From: Aplidium turbinatum
Lineage: Eukaryota > Chordata > Ascidiacea > Aplousobranchia > Polyclinidae
NCBI GenBank assembly: GCA_918807975.1
Contig: OU964922.1
Coordinates: 5,097,501 to 5,161,500 of the forward strand
Reading direction: 5' to 3'
DNA: 64,000 bases
The translations under genes and the position numbers were made by a program. This document shows, one piece after another, positions 54,370 through 64,000 of this stretch. Each line of letters begins with the position of its first letter. Positions within the stretch are counted from its first letter, which is position 1. Below the pieces are notes generated by a model. That model made no database searches. It saw only the letters and a list, made by a program, of their open reading frames with translations, and was not told where the DNA came from.

Positions 54370-55467
54370 GAGTCAGAGGAGACTATTTTTGCTTGTACAA
54401 TCTTCTCATTTTTATCATAAGAGTCGTTCATTTTGTTGGTTTGCAAAACATTCAAGTGCTTGTTGCATATAGAGGTTGTGTGCTCGAGCAATGATAAAAC
54501 CAAATTTGTCACAAAATCGACAAAACCCTTCTAATAAGAATTACATGACATAAAGTAAAAACTGGTGATAGGCTACACAATGTACACATTGGATAGATTT
54601 CAACTTAGTGAGAAAAACATAAAACAGCATTTAAAAAGTACTGTGTTATTGATTTTAATAGTTCATAATTTAGTTTTACCTCAATTTTCTGCAAGTAAAT
54701 TTAATTTTATTATATGTTTAATACTTCTTGATTAATAACACAGCAAAGCTTGTTTTGTTCACAGCATCGATCTTGATTTATCTCACTTCTAAGTTTGTTG
54801 TACCAACTCCGAGCACCCTAGAAAACTGTTCATCTCCTCACCCCTGAGAGCTAATACACAGTACATGCCGTTTGAATTCTGAACCTTTACAAATTTGCAA
54901 AAACAGACAATCTCACGCAGTCACCCAAAAAATATTTAGAGTTATTGGGTTTAAACTGTCAAAGACCATAACGTTTTTATCTAAAAACCTTTAATCTTGT
55001 TAGAAACTTGTTCAACTTAGCGCAACAACTTTATTTTGCTCATCTGACGCGTTTTTGAAATGAACGCATTCAAATCTTTATGCTTTCTTTTAATAGTAAA
55101 TATTGTTTTTTTGTTAACATATAATTTTATAATGCTTATTTTGTGAAGCAGTACTACGTTTATGATATTAGTAAAGTTGATTCAAGTTGATTGTTGGTTG
55201 GAGCTGCATTAAAAATTTCTGATGAATTATTCTATTGATATCAAATAAAGTAAATTCACGCAGCATGAGGAAAATAATACAGACCAAAGAGATAATTAAA
55301 ACAGAGTGTTTGTTTCATCTGCATCATCTAATAGAAAAAGCCAAAATAAGTATAGGCTATTTCTGAAATAGTATTATTAAAAAAATTAAAAAAATGATTG
55401 ATGTAAATGCGACTTTACGAAAAATATTCCTGTCAGCTAATGCAGTTACAATTAATTTATCACGTAC
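54370..55467. other. Intron between exons 1 and 2, no further feature
   Basis: AT-rich. Stretches around 55020-55320 resemble the flank of exon 2 (52640-52830), which points to an exon-plus-flank duplication. No other exon. Confidence 0.45.
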
Positions 55468-55593
55468 ATCTTTCACAATCCTTTCCAGTGTAACCAGTTG
55501 GACAAGTGCATATGTAGTTGTCGACACAGAAGTTTGCTGCTGTACAAATTCCACTATTTTGACACGGATTAGATGAACATGGTTGTGCAACAC
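55468..55593 (-). CDS. EGF-like exon 1 (most upstream seen), type A-like
   Basis: 126-base phase 1-1 cassette. Reads [19 protein letters not shown], then [21 protein letters not shown]. Donor GTACGTGA, acceptor ATTTTAG. With exons 2 and 3 it forms a sub-group sharing the TA(D/N)xFC centre where the main array has EFEEC. No EGF exon was found upstream of it in the window, so the preceding exon lies beyond the repeats of 55.6-64 kb. Confidence 0.88.
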
Positions 55594-56029
55594 CTAAAAT
55601 ATATGTTTATATGTAAAATGATATAGTTCTAATTCTATCGATGTTTAAAGCTCACAGTAAGGTAAATTTTCTATGTTAAAATCAATTAAAAGTAAAAATG
55701 AGTCCCATACTTGAGTACAAGTGTCAAGGATAAAAAGATAAGGTTATTATTGTACTAAGCCATCGGAACTAACGAGAGTAGGGTGGTCAGTTCCTTTCTG
55801 TCGGCCCCCCTTTTTTTTAGCAATTATGCCCACCCATTTGTTACACCTTTGGTCAGAGGTTTTTAATCGAAGGTGCTTGCACCTCTAATGAGAGCAAGAG
55901 CTGTTCCCAGGGGGTGCACGAATGCTGAATCGTTAGAGTTAGTTATAAAAGAATAATTAGAGAATCTTGCAGATACTCATGAACATTTTTGCACTCAGAT
56001 ACACTCATGAACATTCATGCACTCAGATA

Positions 56030-56230
56030 GATGGAAATGGAAAAGCTGAGATATAGGTTTGGGATCCATCTGCTTAAAGGTCATGAGATGGAGAAGGCTG
56101 CGTTTGTTCGAACACGTGCAACGCATGGAAGAGGTCGCGTGGCCGAAAAATACTTAGTCCCTTGAGAATAACTCTGAAGGATATCCAAAGAAGCGTTGAC
56201 TAGGAGAAAATACAGAAAGTCAGTGGTTTA
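56030..56230 (+). mobile_element. LINE C-terminal remnant
   Basis: Plus-strand frame contains VMRWRRLRLFEHVQRMEEVA, then WPK. This is the RRLRWFGHVxRM block near the end of many non-LTR retrotransposons. Decayed, about 40 codons. Confidence 0.55.
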
Positions 56231-56546
56231 GCAAAACCGCAGATCTCATTTCAGTCCACTTTATTGTTATATTGGGAACATGAGATATTAAATCGTAGAG
56301 ATAGATAAAGACACAAAACATCAAGTAGAACAAAACGCAACTTTTATCTCCCTCGTATTAGGTTTGAGAAAAGTATCATAACGTGTTATTTTTTTGTCAG
56401 GCATATGAAGAAAGATCACTGAAACACAATGGGGTTGTTATTTACACATGTAAACAACATTTTTTAGACATTCTAGAAAGAGGTGCGACAACTGGTTAGT
56501 GATTTCAAGGTAATGCCAACAAAATAAAAGGTTAAAAACCACTGCC

Positions 56547-56655
56547 TTAGGAAGAGGTGAGCGATGTATTCAACAACCAGCTTAAACAGCGGGTCGAACT
56601 AGGTTTGAAATATTGGAAAGCCGACACCTCATCCGCTACGCCATTCCACTGCCAA
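56547..56655 (-). repeat. tRNA-derived SINE
   Basis: On the minus strand GGAATGGCGTAGCGGATGAG (A box at about 56628-56643) and AGTTCGACCC (B box, 56591-56600), followed by a short tail. The overlapping minus-strand frame is not a gene. Confidence 0.62.
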
Positions 56656-57132
56656 AAGCAATTAGGCCCGTAAATTATTATGAATAATATAACTTGAAAA
56701 CCTAACCTAAGTGTAATAAATTCAAATCTAAAATCAGTGAGAGTGACAGAGTAGGATGTGGCTGAAAGAGTGATGTGGAGGACTGCGATTTGCACCGACA
56801 ACCCCACTTTAAGTGGGCATTTAACCAGAAAAAGAAGAAGGCTCGTAAATTATAATGCAGAATTAAACGAAACTCTTCTGCTTGAGATATTTTTTTTTAT
56901 TTATTTTAATCGCAAAATTTGTTGAATTGATTGGTTTTCAAAATACTTAAATGGTTATTGCACTTAGAGGTCGATTACTCGGGCTGTGACAACAAATCAC
57001 CCTTGACAAAGTCAAATATACACTTTTTGCAATAACCATAACTCTAGTCTTTGTTTGCCAAACTGCATGGTTCGCACTTTTTAGAAAGAGGAAAACTTGT
57101 ATTGTCTAAAAGTTGAAAAATATTACTAGATT

Positions 57133-58697
57133 CAGTGACGCGGGAACTATTTTTCTCTAGGGGGGGGGGGCTGAAGCTGCCGTAGTGTTGTCAGCTTCTG
57201 GGGGGCTTCGCCCCCCAGACCCCCTTATGTGGGAGAACATTTTAAATCAGTAGCGGGCATTCGGTCATCTCCTGTGTAAAAAAAAAACGGCGCCAAAACA
57301 CACACATTGTAAATTGTAACAAATGAAGAATGAAAACGAACAAATTTGAAAGTGATATGAAAACGACGGTTTGTGAAAATGTGCTCTCACACGCTTCCGA
57401 AGATAGATTTTCGCTCAGGTGTTTTCTCTAAGAACTGTGTCATGAGTTCTTTGACATCGACAGTGTCCAAAATGTTTTGGTGGACAATTGGACATGCATC
57501 AACGCAAGATAAGTACCATTAGTCTCTTTTGTGTCATTGGGCTTCTCAACCACGTTTTCAGACGTCTTAGAGCAGAAAAAGAACGTTGTGATGATGCAGC
57601 TGAAACCGAGAGGCAAAGGCAGAGCACGAATTTTCGTGTTTCTTTAAAATAATCTAGTGTTTGAGGGTTTATTTGCGATAATAGCTCAGCAACCTTTTGA
57701 ACGGAGTTTGCGGTTTTTCCACTTAACATCGCTGAGCAAAGTAAGTTCCGTTTTTAGGCGATGGCATCGGGTAAGCTGATCTCAGTATCAGATCTTTCCT
57801 CACCGTTTGCACAGCTCAAAAGGACCTTCTCTCTGTTGGCTGCTGTAAGCAGATCCGCCTGGTCAAATCTTCGATCAAGCTCAGCTTGAACCAAATCAAG
57901 GGCTTCGATGTATTGCCGTTTCCACGCTCCTTCTCTCGCAGACGACAAAGTATCTGATTCCTCTGTGTTTCGAAATCTTGCTGGAGTTTTGCTCACTCGG
58001 GGATCCTTTGGCGTATTTAGGTTATTGACAGACGCAAAGACGTTCGCTGCTTCCATAAGCTTGGAAACGAATTCATCTTTTCTGAGATTTTGATCCGTTC
58101 GCGGAGAATGGTGATTGATTCCAAAGCTGAAGAAGCAAAGACCTTGTTTTGGAGCTGTCTTGCGACGGCTTCTGCAGGCTGAAAAACTTCACCGCTGCAG
58201 GTAATCGCAAAATAAAGCCATATCGTGCGTGCTTGTTTTACCAAGCCGAATACGTTTGCATGTGCGTCTCCTCTCATTGCACTATCTTCTATCATGTCGG
58301 TCAGACATGACAAAGCAATATCATGCATTATTGTAATGTTCAGAAGTACGCATGAAATGTAAATATTGCAGAATGATGTCCAATAAACGATGGACCGACG
58401 TGTTAGTATAGGCAGAGTGGCTAGTACCGCTACCGCGAGGTATAGCTCTCTATGATTGACGACTCTTTATTGCAAATGATGAGCGCGACCACACGTAGCC
58501 TAACAGGAACTCGATTCATCGTAGCAATTATTGTTCGAAAAAATTTCTGAAAATATGTTATGTAGGCTAGGCCTACCTTAAATTGTCAGAATTTTCTAGG
58601 GGGGGCTGAAGCAATTATTGAAAATTCCAGGGGGGGTTGAATTTGTTCTAGGGGGGGGGCTGCAGCCCCTTGAGCACCCCTACTGCCTGCGCCCTTG
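57133..58697 (-). mobile_element. hAT transposon with partial ZMYM1-like transposase
   Basis: Ends CAGTGACGCGGGAAC and (reverse) CAAGGGCGCAGGCAG. Target duplication ACTAGATT/ACTAGGTT (57125-57132, 58698-58705). Minus-strand frames: 58017-58328 and 57754-58056 (DRRFDQADLLTAANREKVLL), then 57499-57729 with LCLSVSAASSQRSFSALRRL, then KTWLRSPMTQKRL, the conserved C-terminal dimerisation block. The N-terminal part is deleted and a frame break separates the pieces. G-rich subterminal runs (CTAGGGGGGG) occur at both ends. Confidence 0.88.
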
Positions 58698-58705
58698 ACT
58701 AGGTT

Positions 58706-59580
58706 TGTATTTGAACTTTTTCTGCAATTTTCAATCATTTACAGAGAATTTTTATTTTTTGTGCAAGCGAAGTTTGTGAGGCTCTTTCTTCACATAAAGC
58801 ATAAAAATCACCGTGACAACGTTGCTTGGAAAGCTTGACACTTGCCTGACGTCTAGCGGTGACTTTTACCGCAGTTTGAAGTTTTTTTTATCAGACGTCT
58901 AAACAGAAACAAAAAAAGTAAAAAAACACAAAATTTTGTAGTTTGTCAGAAATTTTAGTCATTTAAGGCATTTTTTTTAAAAATTCTCAAAATTTGTAAA
59001 CAGATTGTAATACACTGTTGAAAATGCAACAACTTTCATGTTTTAATTTTTTTTCTAGCAGTTACCGTTCTCAAAATTCATCAGTTCAAAATCAAAGCCT
59101 TGCTCAGGCTAAATTCTGAAAAATGCATAAAAAAACGTGACAATTAAAGGGTTCATATAACTACCTTGCTCCAATTTAGCCGCAGCAACTCTATTTTTTC
59201 TACTGCCGCGTTTTTACGAGTAGGCCTACTTTCCAATCCTTGTGGTACGTTTTTAGACAAATGATGCCTTTCTGTTAGCTTATATTTTTAACACATTGGA
59301 CCATAACCAGGATCAAATTGTCCTTGCAAGTTAGATTTTTCTTTTGTTTGGAAAATAAATTTATCCACTTTGCATTTTCTGACATCTTTGTGTTCCAGAG
59401 GCTCATTTGTTTATTGTTTCTACGCACGCGTCATCTGATTTGTTAGCGCTTTACCTGCGGGAAGGCGCCTTCTCAAAGGTAGAGCCAGCACTGTTCACTT
59501 TACTTTCAATCATTCCAGTTTTCTGTTATTGCCGTTTAGATGGCTAAAATCTTTGGTGTTACTGCTTGGTATTTGTGAAA
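58706..59580. other. No feature recognised
   Basis: Intergenic or upstream intron. AT-rich with no domain-bearing frame. Confidence 0.45.
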
Positions 59581-60271
59581 GACTATTTTTAATCCTTCAA
59601 TAAGAAAATCAAATCAACTTCAAAAATTGTGTGTTAAAAAGAAGTCTTAGAAAGGATAGGGAAACTTATGTTACAAGCTCTCTAAATTTAAGTCTCTGTA
59701 AACAACTTAGAGGGACGAACCACTTTGACAAAGCTGTTTTACACTGTTTAATCTTACATTCATTCAACATCTGCAGATCTATTTTCTGTTTAAAAAATAG
59801 TTTATCACATTCTTTTGAAGTAGGCTGGATATAACTCTTTCAATCCTACTGTTTTGTCAGTCGTTGCATCTTTAGTTGTTAAATTTGTGTTTAAGTGTTC
59901 CTCAGCCCTCGTTAACAAAAGTCTGGTTGACATTCCAATGTATGTCTGATTTGCGCCACGCAAACAACTAAATTTATAGACAACGCTTGAAGAAAGAGCA
60001 AAGGGAGTAGGCGACATCAGTTGAAAACATTGGTGCACTTTAAACGTTTTACATACAGGATGAATGTCACACAAAAATTTATTTTTACAAGTTTAGCTAG
60101 ATTTTTTGCAACCCTTGTTGAATCTTTTCTTAAAAAAGGTACACTAATAAAATAACTACAATCTACATCTTTAGGCATATCGTTTGGTTTATCCCCCATG
60201 AATATGAAGGTGCAATTAAAGAGCACATAGCTTTTTGTGTAACGTTCACTGACAATGCCTCGATCGACCAA
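59581..60271 (-). mobile_element. Penelope-like element fragment (GIY-YIG part)
   Basis: Minus-strand pieces VPFLRKDSTRVAKNLAKLVK (60017-60271) and SVVYKFSCLRGANQTYIGMS, then TRLLLTRAEEHLN (59805-60074): the linker and GIY-YIG endonuclease of Penelope-like elements. Broken, lacking the reverse transcriptase. Confidence 0.75.
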
Positions 60272-60279
60272 TCCAGATC

Positions 60280-60745
60280 ATCTCTCGAGGCAGATCTGAA
60301 TACCAGACCGAGATCATGGAAGCCCTAAGAATCAAGCGTAATAATCCGTCTCTCAGCAGAAAATTATTTTGTCTGTGGACTGTCTTTCTTTTTTTAGGTG
60401 TTCTAATTGTTGTCACATACCTGTACATTAAACCTCATGTGATCTGTTTCCCGCCGTGTTATTTACTTGTAATCATTGTTGTATCACTTGTTCAGTTTGT
60501 GCTTTTCAGTTCGGAGTATTGTTACAGTTATAGAGCAAAGTCAGATTTATTTATAATTTTCTTTTTTATATTGCGGATTTGTAATCCCTGATGAGGACAC
60601 AAGTACGTTTCGAAAACTTTTGATTTTAATTATGTTATACTTTTTGTGTTATCCAGTACATTATGTTAAACTTGTTAAAGTTATTTTTTTTGTCTGTCTA
60701 TAGTTCAACAAAAAGAACTCTCTACCCAAGCCCTATCTCTTATGA
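60280..60745 (+). mobile_element. Penelope-like element end, opposite orientation, with hammerhead
   Basis: Plus-strand EIMEALRIKRNNPSLSRKL matches the last coding block of Penelope-like elements. About 170 bases downstream comes a hammerhead-like core (60588-60620), then GTTCAACAAAAAGAACTCTC, as in the 16.1-kb fragment. It is head-to-head with 59581-60271, which suggests an inverted junction within one family. Fossil. Confidence 0.62.
60588..60620 (+). ncRNA. Degenerate hammerhead ribozyme core
   Basis: CTGATGA (60588-60594), imperfect stem II GGAC/GTTTC, then GAAA (60612-60615). The sequence after GAAA has lost the palindromic stem III seen in the other two copies, so this one is probably inactive. 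Confidence 0.5.
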
Positions 60746-61307
60746 AATATAGTTATTTTTCTTCGTTTGAACCTTCTTCGCCACTCCAGGTGTCGAGGGG
60801 TTTTGCTTTTTACCACTCTTGGGCAGTGGCGGCGACTCGGTCTAGATATTTGAGCAGGTGATGAGGAGCCACTGAACTAATTGGCACCCAGTTCACGCAG
60901 ACTACGCACACCATTAGTCGCATGGTAGGTGGTGCAGATACAGATGGTGAGGTCTGCATGAACTGGTGTGGTCTGGTACCGATAGTGTGATTTGCGTCAA
61001 GTATAGTTGATTTCACTTTTCAAGATTAAAGATTTGTTGTACGGCAATTTTGCATTAATATACATCTATAAATGATCATTAAACAGGAAAAAATTAGCTT
61101 TACAAGCATTTTTGTGCACAAGCACACGTGGTTTCTGCGCAAAGGAAAATTGCAATTGGAGCAACAACGAAAAACTTTGTGAGAAAGGGAGAGTTCTTCC
61201 TAGCTATCAGCACGAGTACGCACAAGTACAGCGAGCAATTGCAATTCGCTGACCATAACGGTGTAGTTTCCACGCTAGCCGGTTAGACCGTCCAATCCAT
61301 ATCAGTG
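60746..61307. other. No feature recognised
   Basis: Mixed-composition stretch. The minus-strand frame at 60810-61016 has no recognisable domain. Confidence 0.45.
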
Positions 61308-61315
61308 GTCGCCAA

Positions 61316-63128
61316 CAGTGCCGGTCTTTGGGGTGTGCAAACCGTGCGATCGCACAGGGCCCGCAAATTAGGGGGCCCGCAATTTACTCAGAAAATGCAG
61401 TAATTTTGTCATTTCCGATGAAAAAATTCAACAAAGGAATTAGCAATAAGAGAACATAGAGACTCAATGGGTGCAACCTATTTCGTCCCCTGAACATTTT
61501 GTACCCTGAAAAGATTGAGAAAAAAACAACAGAGGCGAAGTCGCTGATCGGAGTTGCCGCAAACATTTCATAACTTCTCTCGATCCTTACAGGGGACGAA
61601 ATAGGTCGAAATTTGATTTTGTTACTCCGATTTCAGGGTACGAAATCGGGGTACGAATTTTTCAGGAGATCCAGACTCAACATAGAGACATAGCTTTATT
61701 TCCAAAAAATGTCAAAGAAAGCATGATCTTATTCTTTTGCTATGCCACCGGACAGCACCATTGTACAGTAGGCAGTGGCGTAACTACCCATTGGATCTTG
61801 TGGATAAATCCAGGGACGGCGCGTTGCTAGAGGGCGGCAAAATGTGATAACGTTTTATAGTTTAAAGTAAACGCACAAAGACAGTAACAGTAATTTATTC
61901 TCTGAGAGACTCAGACTCAAACGACCCAAGTTAACACTGATGTAAGTGAAGCCAAAAAATTAAACAAGTTATGCCTATAAACTAATTTGCAACTTTTTTA
62001 GATTGTGCCTCACCATGTGGTATTTGTGACGGTTTAATGATACTCATGCTGTTGAAGTAATGATAAAATGTCGGTTGTAACTTGTAAGCTATAGCATTGT
62101 TCAGTCAATTTAGCTTTGATAGTTAAGTTCAGATTAAGTTAGTTAAGTTTATTTCACTTTCGGGAGGAGACAGGAATGGACTGTGAGGTCATCGAGACAA
62201 CTGCCACCTTTACCATCTGTCTGTGGTAGACAGACGGATTCCTCCATCTTCAAGTGTGAAGATGGGTTAGGGTTAGGTTTGTGAAAGGTTTAAAGTTTCA
62301 GGTCTGAAATAGATCACTTATAGCTTAACTCAGCAAATTAAAACTAAAAAGAATGAAGGAGTCATTTTGAAGTTCGTAAAAATTGCCTCTGCTAAAAAAC
62401 AGAAGAGATTAGCACAGTAAATCTCTACCTCAAGTTGAGACGGAAGAAGAAGTGTAGGCTACCTCGAGCAAAACAATAACAAGGTGATCATTGAAAGAAG
62501 TCAGCCTGTGAATGAAACACTGTCAGATAAAGATAAAACAGATGCTATCTATTATTCTCATAACGATGTGGCTACTTTGCCAGAAATATTTTGCCTACTC
62601 ATAACATGAGAGTTGAGATGATCGAACTAGAGCCCGAAAGGTTTCAGAATAAAAAAGGGCCATTCAAGCCAGCAATTAGAGTAGTTAAAGGCGACAAAGA
62701 ATCCTTCAGCTGTCTGAGTAAGAAGTGGTTTTATTTTGAACTTTCAATAAAATTAAACAAAACTGCTTTAATTCTTCTGTTGCGTAGAATTTTAATGAGC
62801 TTTTACGACGGTGTCAAGGGTAAGGGCGGCGTTTCGTGCAAAAATCCAAGGGCGGCATATAGCGTTGCTACGCCACTGACAGTAGGCTAATATTCATACC
62901 CAATTTTTTTTTTAGCCTGCTCTCAGAATGTCCAACATTCAAAGTAATTTTTCAAAATTTTTTTGGGGAGGCCCCCAGACCCCCCACCGCTGGGTATCGT
63001 CCGCTGACCGTCAAACCACCCCCCTCCCTTTTTAAAATACCTAGCTACGTTACTGAATTGGATCATTGTCATTGGGGCCCGCAAAGCGTATTCCGCACAG
63101 GGCCCGAAATATCCTAAGACCGGCACTG
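61316..63128. mobile_element. hAT-type non-autonomous element carrying another hAT element
   Basis: Ends CAGTGCCGGTCTTTGGGG and (reverse) CAGTGCCGGTCTTAGGAT. Perfect 8-base target duplication GTCGCCAA (61308-61315, 63129-63136). Without the nested 1.1-kb element it is about 0.7 kb. The interior also holds a small hairpin element at about 61478-61605 (CTATTTCGTCCCCTG / CAGGGGACGAAATAG). No transposase. Confidence 0.9.
61773..62878. mobile_element. hAT-type non-autonomous element, family copy 2 (nested)
   Basis: 1106 bases, perfect 8-base target duplication ACAGTAGG (61765-61772, 62879-62886). Nearly identical to the reverse complement of 38454-39557, so this family moved recently. Confidence 0.92.
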
Positions 63129-63136
63129 GTCGCCAA

Positions 63137-63529
63137 TCGGAGTGCCATTTACAATGCTTTGCCGAGAGTTATTTTTCATATTCATTATTATCTGTCTTCA
63201 AATGGTTAGCGAGAATCATTGTTGCTGATAAAATGTTCATGCACGATTGTGTTTGTTACATCATTGAGGGCAGTTTTAGTCATACTTTATAGGCTATATA
63301 GGTCTATTATGATATTTTAATATCTGATATCATGTGATATCGATATCAGATGATATCTGATATCTTGGGGTCACGAAAGCTTAGTGTAGGACTCCTCTAT
63401 TGCAGCTTTTTGATATCACAGTCAATGTTTGTAGATGTTGTGCTGATTGCCGATAGTTCAGTGAATGCTGTGCATGGAAACGGTTTTGCTCATTTTGTAT
63501 GCCAAGGGAAGACCAGTACCAGGTCTATA
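63137..63529. other. No gene; short GATATC-rich stretch
   Basis: 63320-63365 has repeated TGATATC/GATATCA blocks forming local palindromes. Nothing else. Confidence 0.45.
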
Positions 63530-64000
63530 TTAAAGTGCCCCTGACAGGTTGGATCCAAGTATAGTAACTTTTTAAAGCATTTCCTAGCGCAGAATTATGC
63601 TTAGCAAACTTTTTAATCTTAACCTCGTAGCTCGACTGGTTAGGGCGTAATTTAATCAAACGACTGATCCGCAGCGCCACCACAGGCGAAACTCCATATT
63701 TCACTGCTCTGGGACGACTTTGGTGGTATTACGTCATCCTAAGTGGACGTCGTTAGCAACGGATGAAACAAACGCTTCCTAGATGTAATTGGTGGATCAC
63801 AGTTTGGTCGGAGTTGGTACAAGCGGTTGCTTTTTTCGAAGATTTTTTTGTTTTTTGCAGTTTAATAAAACTGTACTGGATACGTTCCTACTAAACCTAA
63901 AATATACTTGAAGTGAAAAATGAAGAAATCGTACGAATCATCATTCATATTTAATTCATCATCACTAATCAAAAATAAATAAAAGTTCTCTCTCTCTCAT
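63530..64000 (+). repeat. SINE-type repeat, copy 2
   Basis: Starts AAAGTGCCCCTGACAGGTTG, A-box-like TAGCTCGACTGGTTAGGGCG near 63630, ends with CTCTCTCTCTC at the window edge. Reverse complement of 6200-6674 with few differences. Confidence 0.65.

Larger units (their letters stand above)
6714..55593 (-). other. Large multi-exon gene for a modular extracellular protein (EGF x29, FN2, Ig, C-type lectin, FN3); both ends missing
   Basis: Thirty-four minus-strand exons were placed by their reading frames and by AG/GT borders (CTTAC or similar on the plus strand at the low side, CTGAAA- or CTAAAA-like at the high side). All introns are phase 1 except the last one seen, which is phase 0. Such symmetrical phase-1 modules are the classic exon-shuffling set of secreted animal proteins. 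Order from the 5' side is EGF x4, FN2, EGF x25, Ig, C-type lectin (two exons), FN3 (first part). No start, signal peptide, membrane segment or stop exon was found, so the gene runs past both limits or has missed exons. Likely role is extracellular adhesion or recognition; that is inference from domains only. I do not recognise an orthologue. Introns host most of the transposons in the window. Confidence 0.85.

Noticed and set aside
60316-60591. 91-residue plus-strand protein with several hydrophobic segments as a membrane gene
   Set aside because: The first 20 residues match the terminal block of Penelope-like elements, and the hydrophobic part is AT-rich 3' sequence leading to the hammerhead.
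62591-62890. Identical 100-residue frame at 62591 and 38431 as a conserved gene
   Set aside because: Both lie within copies of the same recent hAT-type element; conservation is explained by recent copying.

Overview
This is an AT-rich, intron-rich animal genomic window, heavily loaded with transposons. Its backbone is one large gene on the minus strand. Thirty-four exons of that gene are recognisable between about 55.6 kb and 6.7 kb, and the gene is open at both ends because neither a signal peptide/start nor a stop exon is visible. In transcript order the window encodes four EGF-like modules, a fibronectin type II module, 25 more EGF-like modules, an Ig-like domain, a C-type lectin domain split over two exons, and the first part of a fibronectin type III domain. 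This is the layout of a secreted or membrane-anchored adhesion or recognition protein. The organism cannot be named from the sequence. The domain mix and the transposon set (hAT, Penelope-like, RTE-like LINE, Academ-like, tRNA-derived SINEs) suggest an invertebrate such as a tunicate; this is inference.

The EGF-like exons are almost all 126 bases (some 129) with phase-1 introns on both sides, so each is a complete 42-residue cassette. The codon split at nearly every EGF-EGF junction is T|GT or T|GC, a cysteine, which gives eight cysteines per module instead of six. The modules fall into four sequence types (A, B, C, D) that recur in strict order D-C-B-A five times between 37.7 and 15.3 kb, followed by a partial D-C-B set. 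The array therefore grew by tandem duplication of a four-exon block. The newest duplication (24.0-27.0 kb versus 27.0-30.3 kb) still aligns through its introns. Three later insertions can be read as filled versus empty sites.

Region by region: 0-6.7 kb is repeats, a 194-base tandem repeat, a TA-flanked MITE, a THAP-like fragment, a fragment like the P2X7 receptor C-terminal domain and a SINE copy. 6.7-9.1 kb holds the FN3, C-type lectin and Ig exons. 9.5-37.7 kb is the main EGF array, with hAT elements, LINE fragments, a hammerhead-bearing Penelope fragment, a 398-base MITE with a 9-base target duplication, and a short LTR element (30.6-34.5 kb) with intact-looking ends. 38.1-45.2 kb is a 7.1-kb DNA transposon with about 1-kb inverted arms made of about 275-base tandem repeats and a decayed transposase that fits the Academ type; two hAT elements are nested in it. 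45.7-55.6 kb holds the upstream exons, a LINE, a Penelope-like element with a hammerhead ribozyme, and a Tigger/jerky-like fragment. 55.6-64 kb holds no host exon that I can see. It contains hAT elements (one nested inside another), SINE and LINE scraps, two Penelope-like fragments in opposite orientation, and a second, inverted copy of the SINE found at 6.2 kb.
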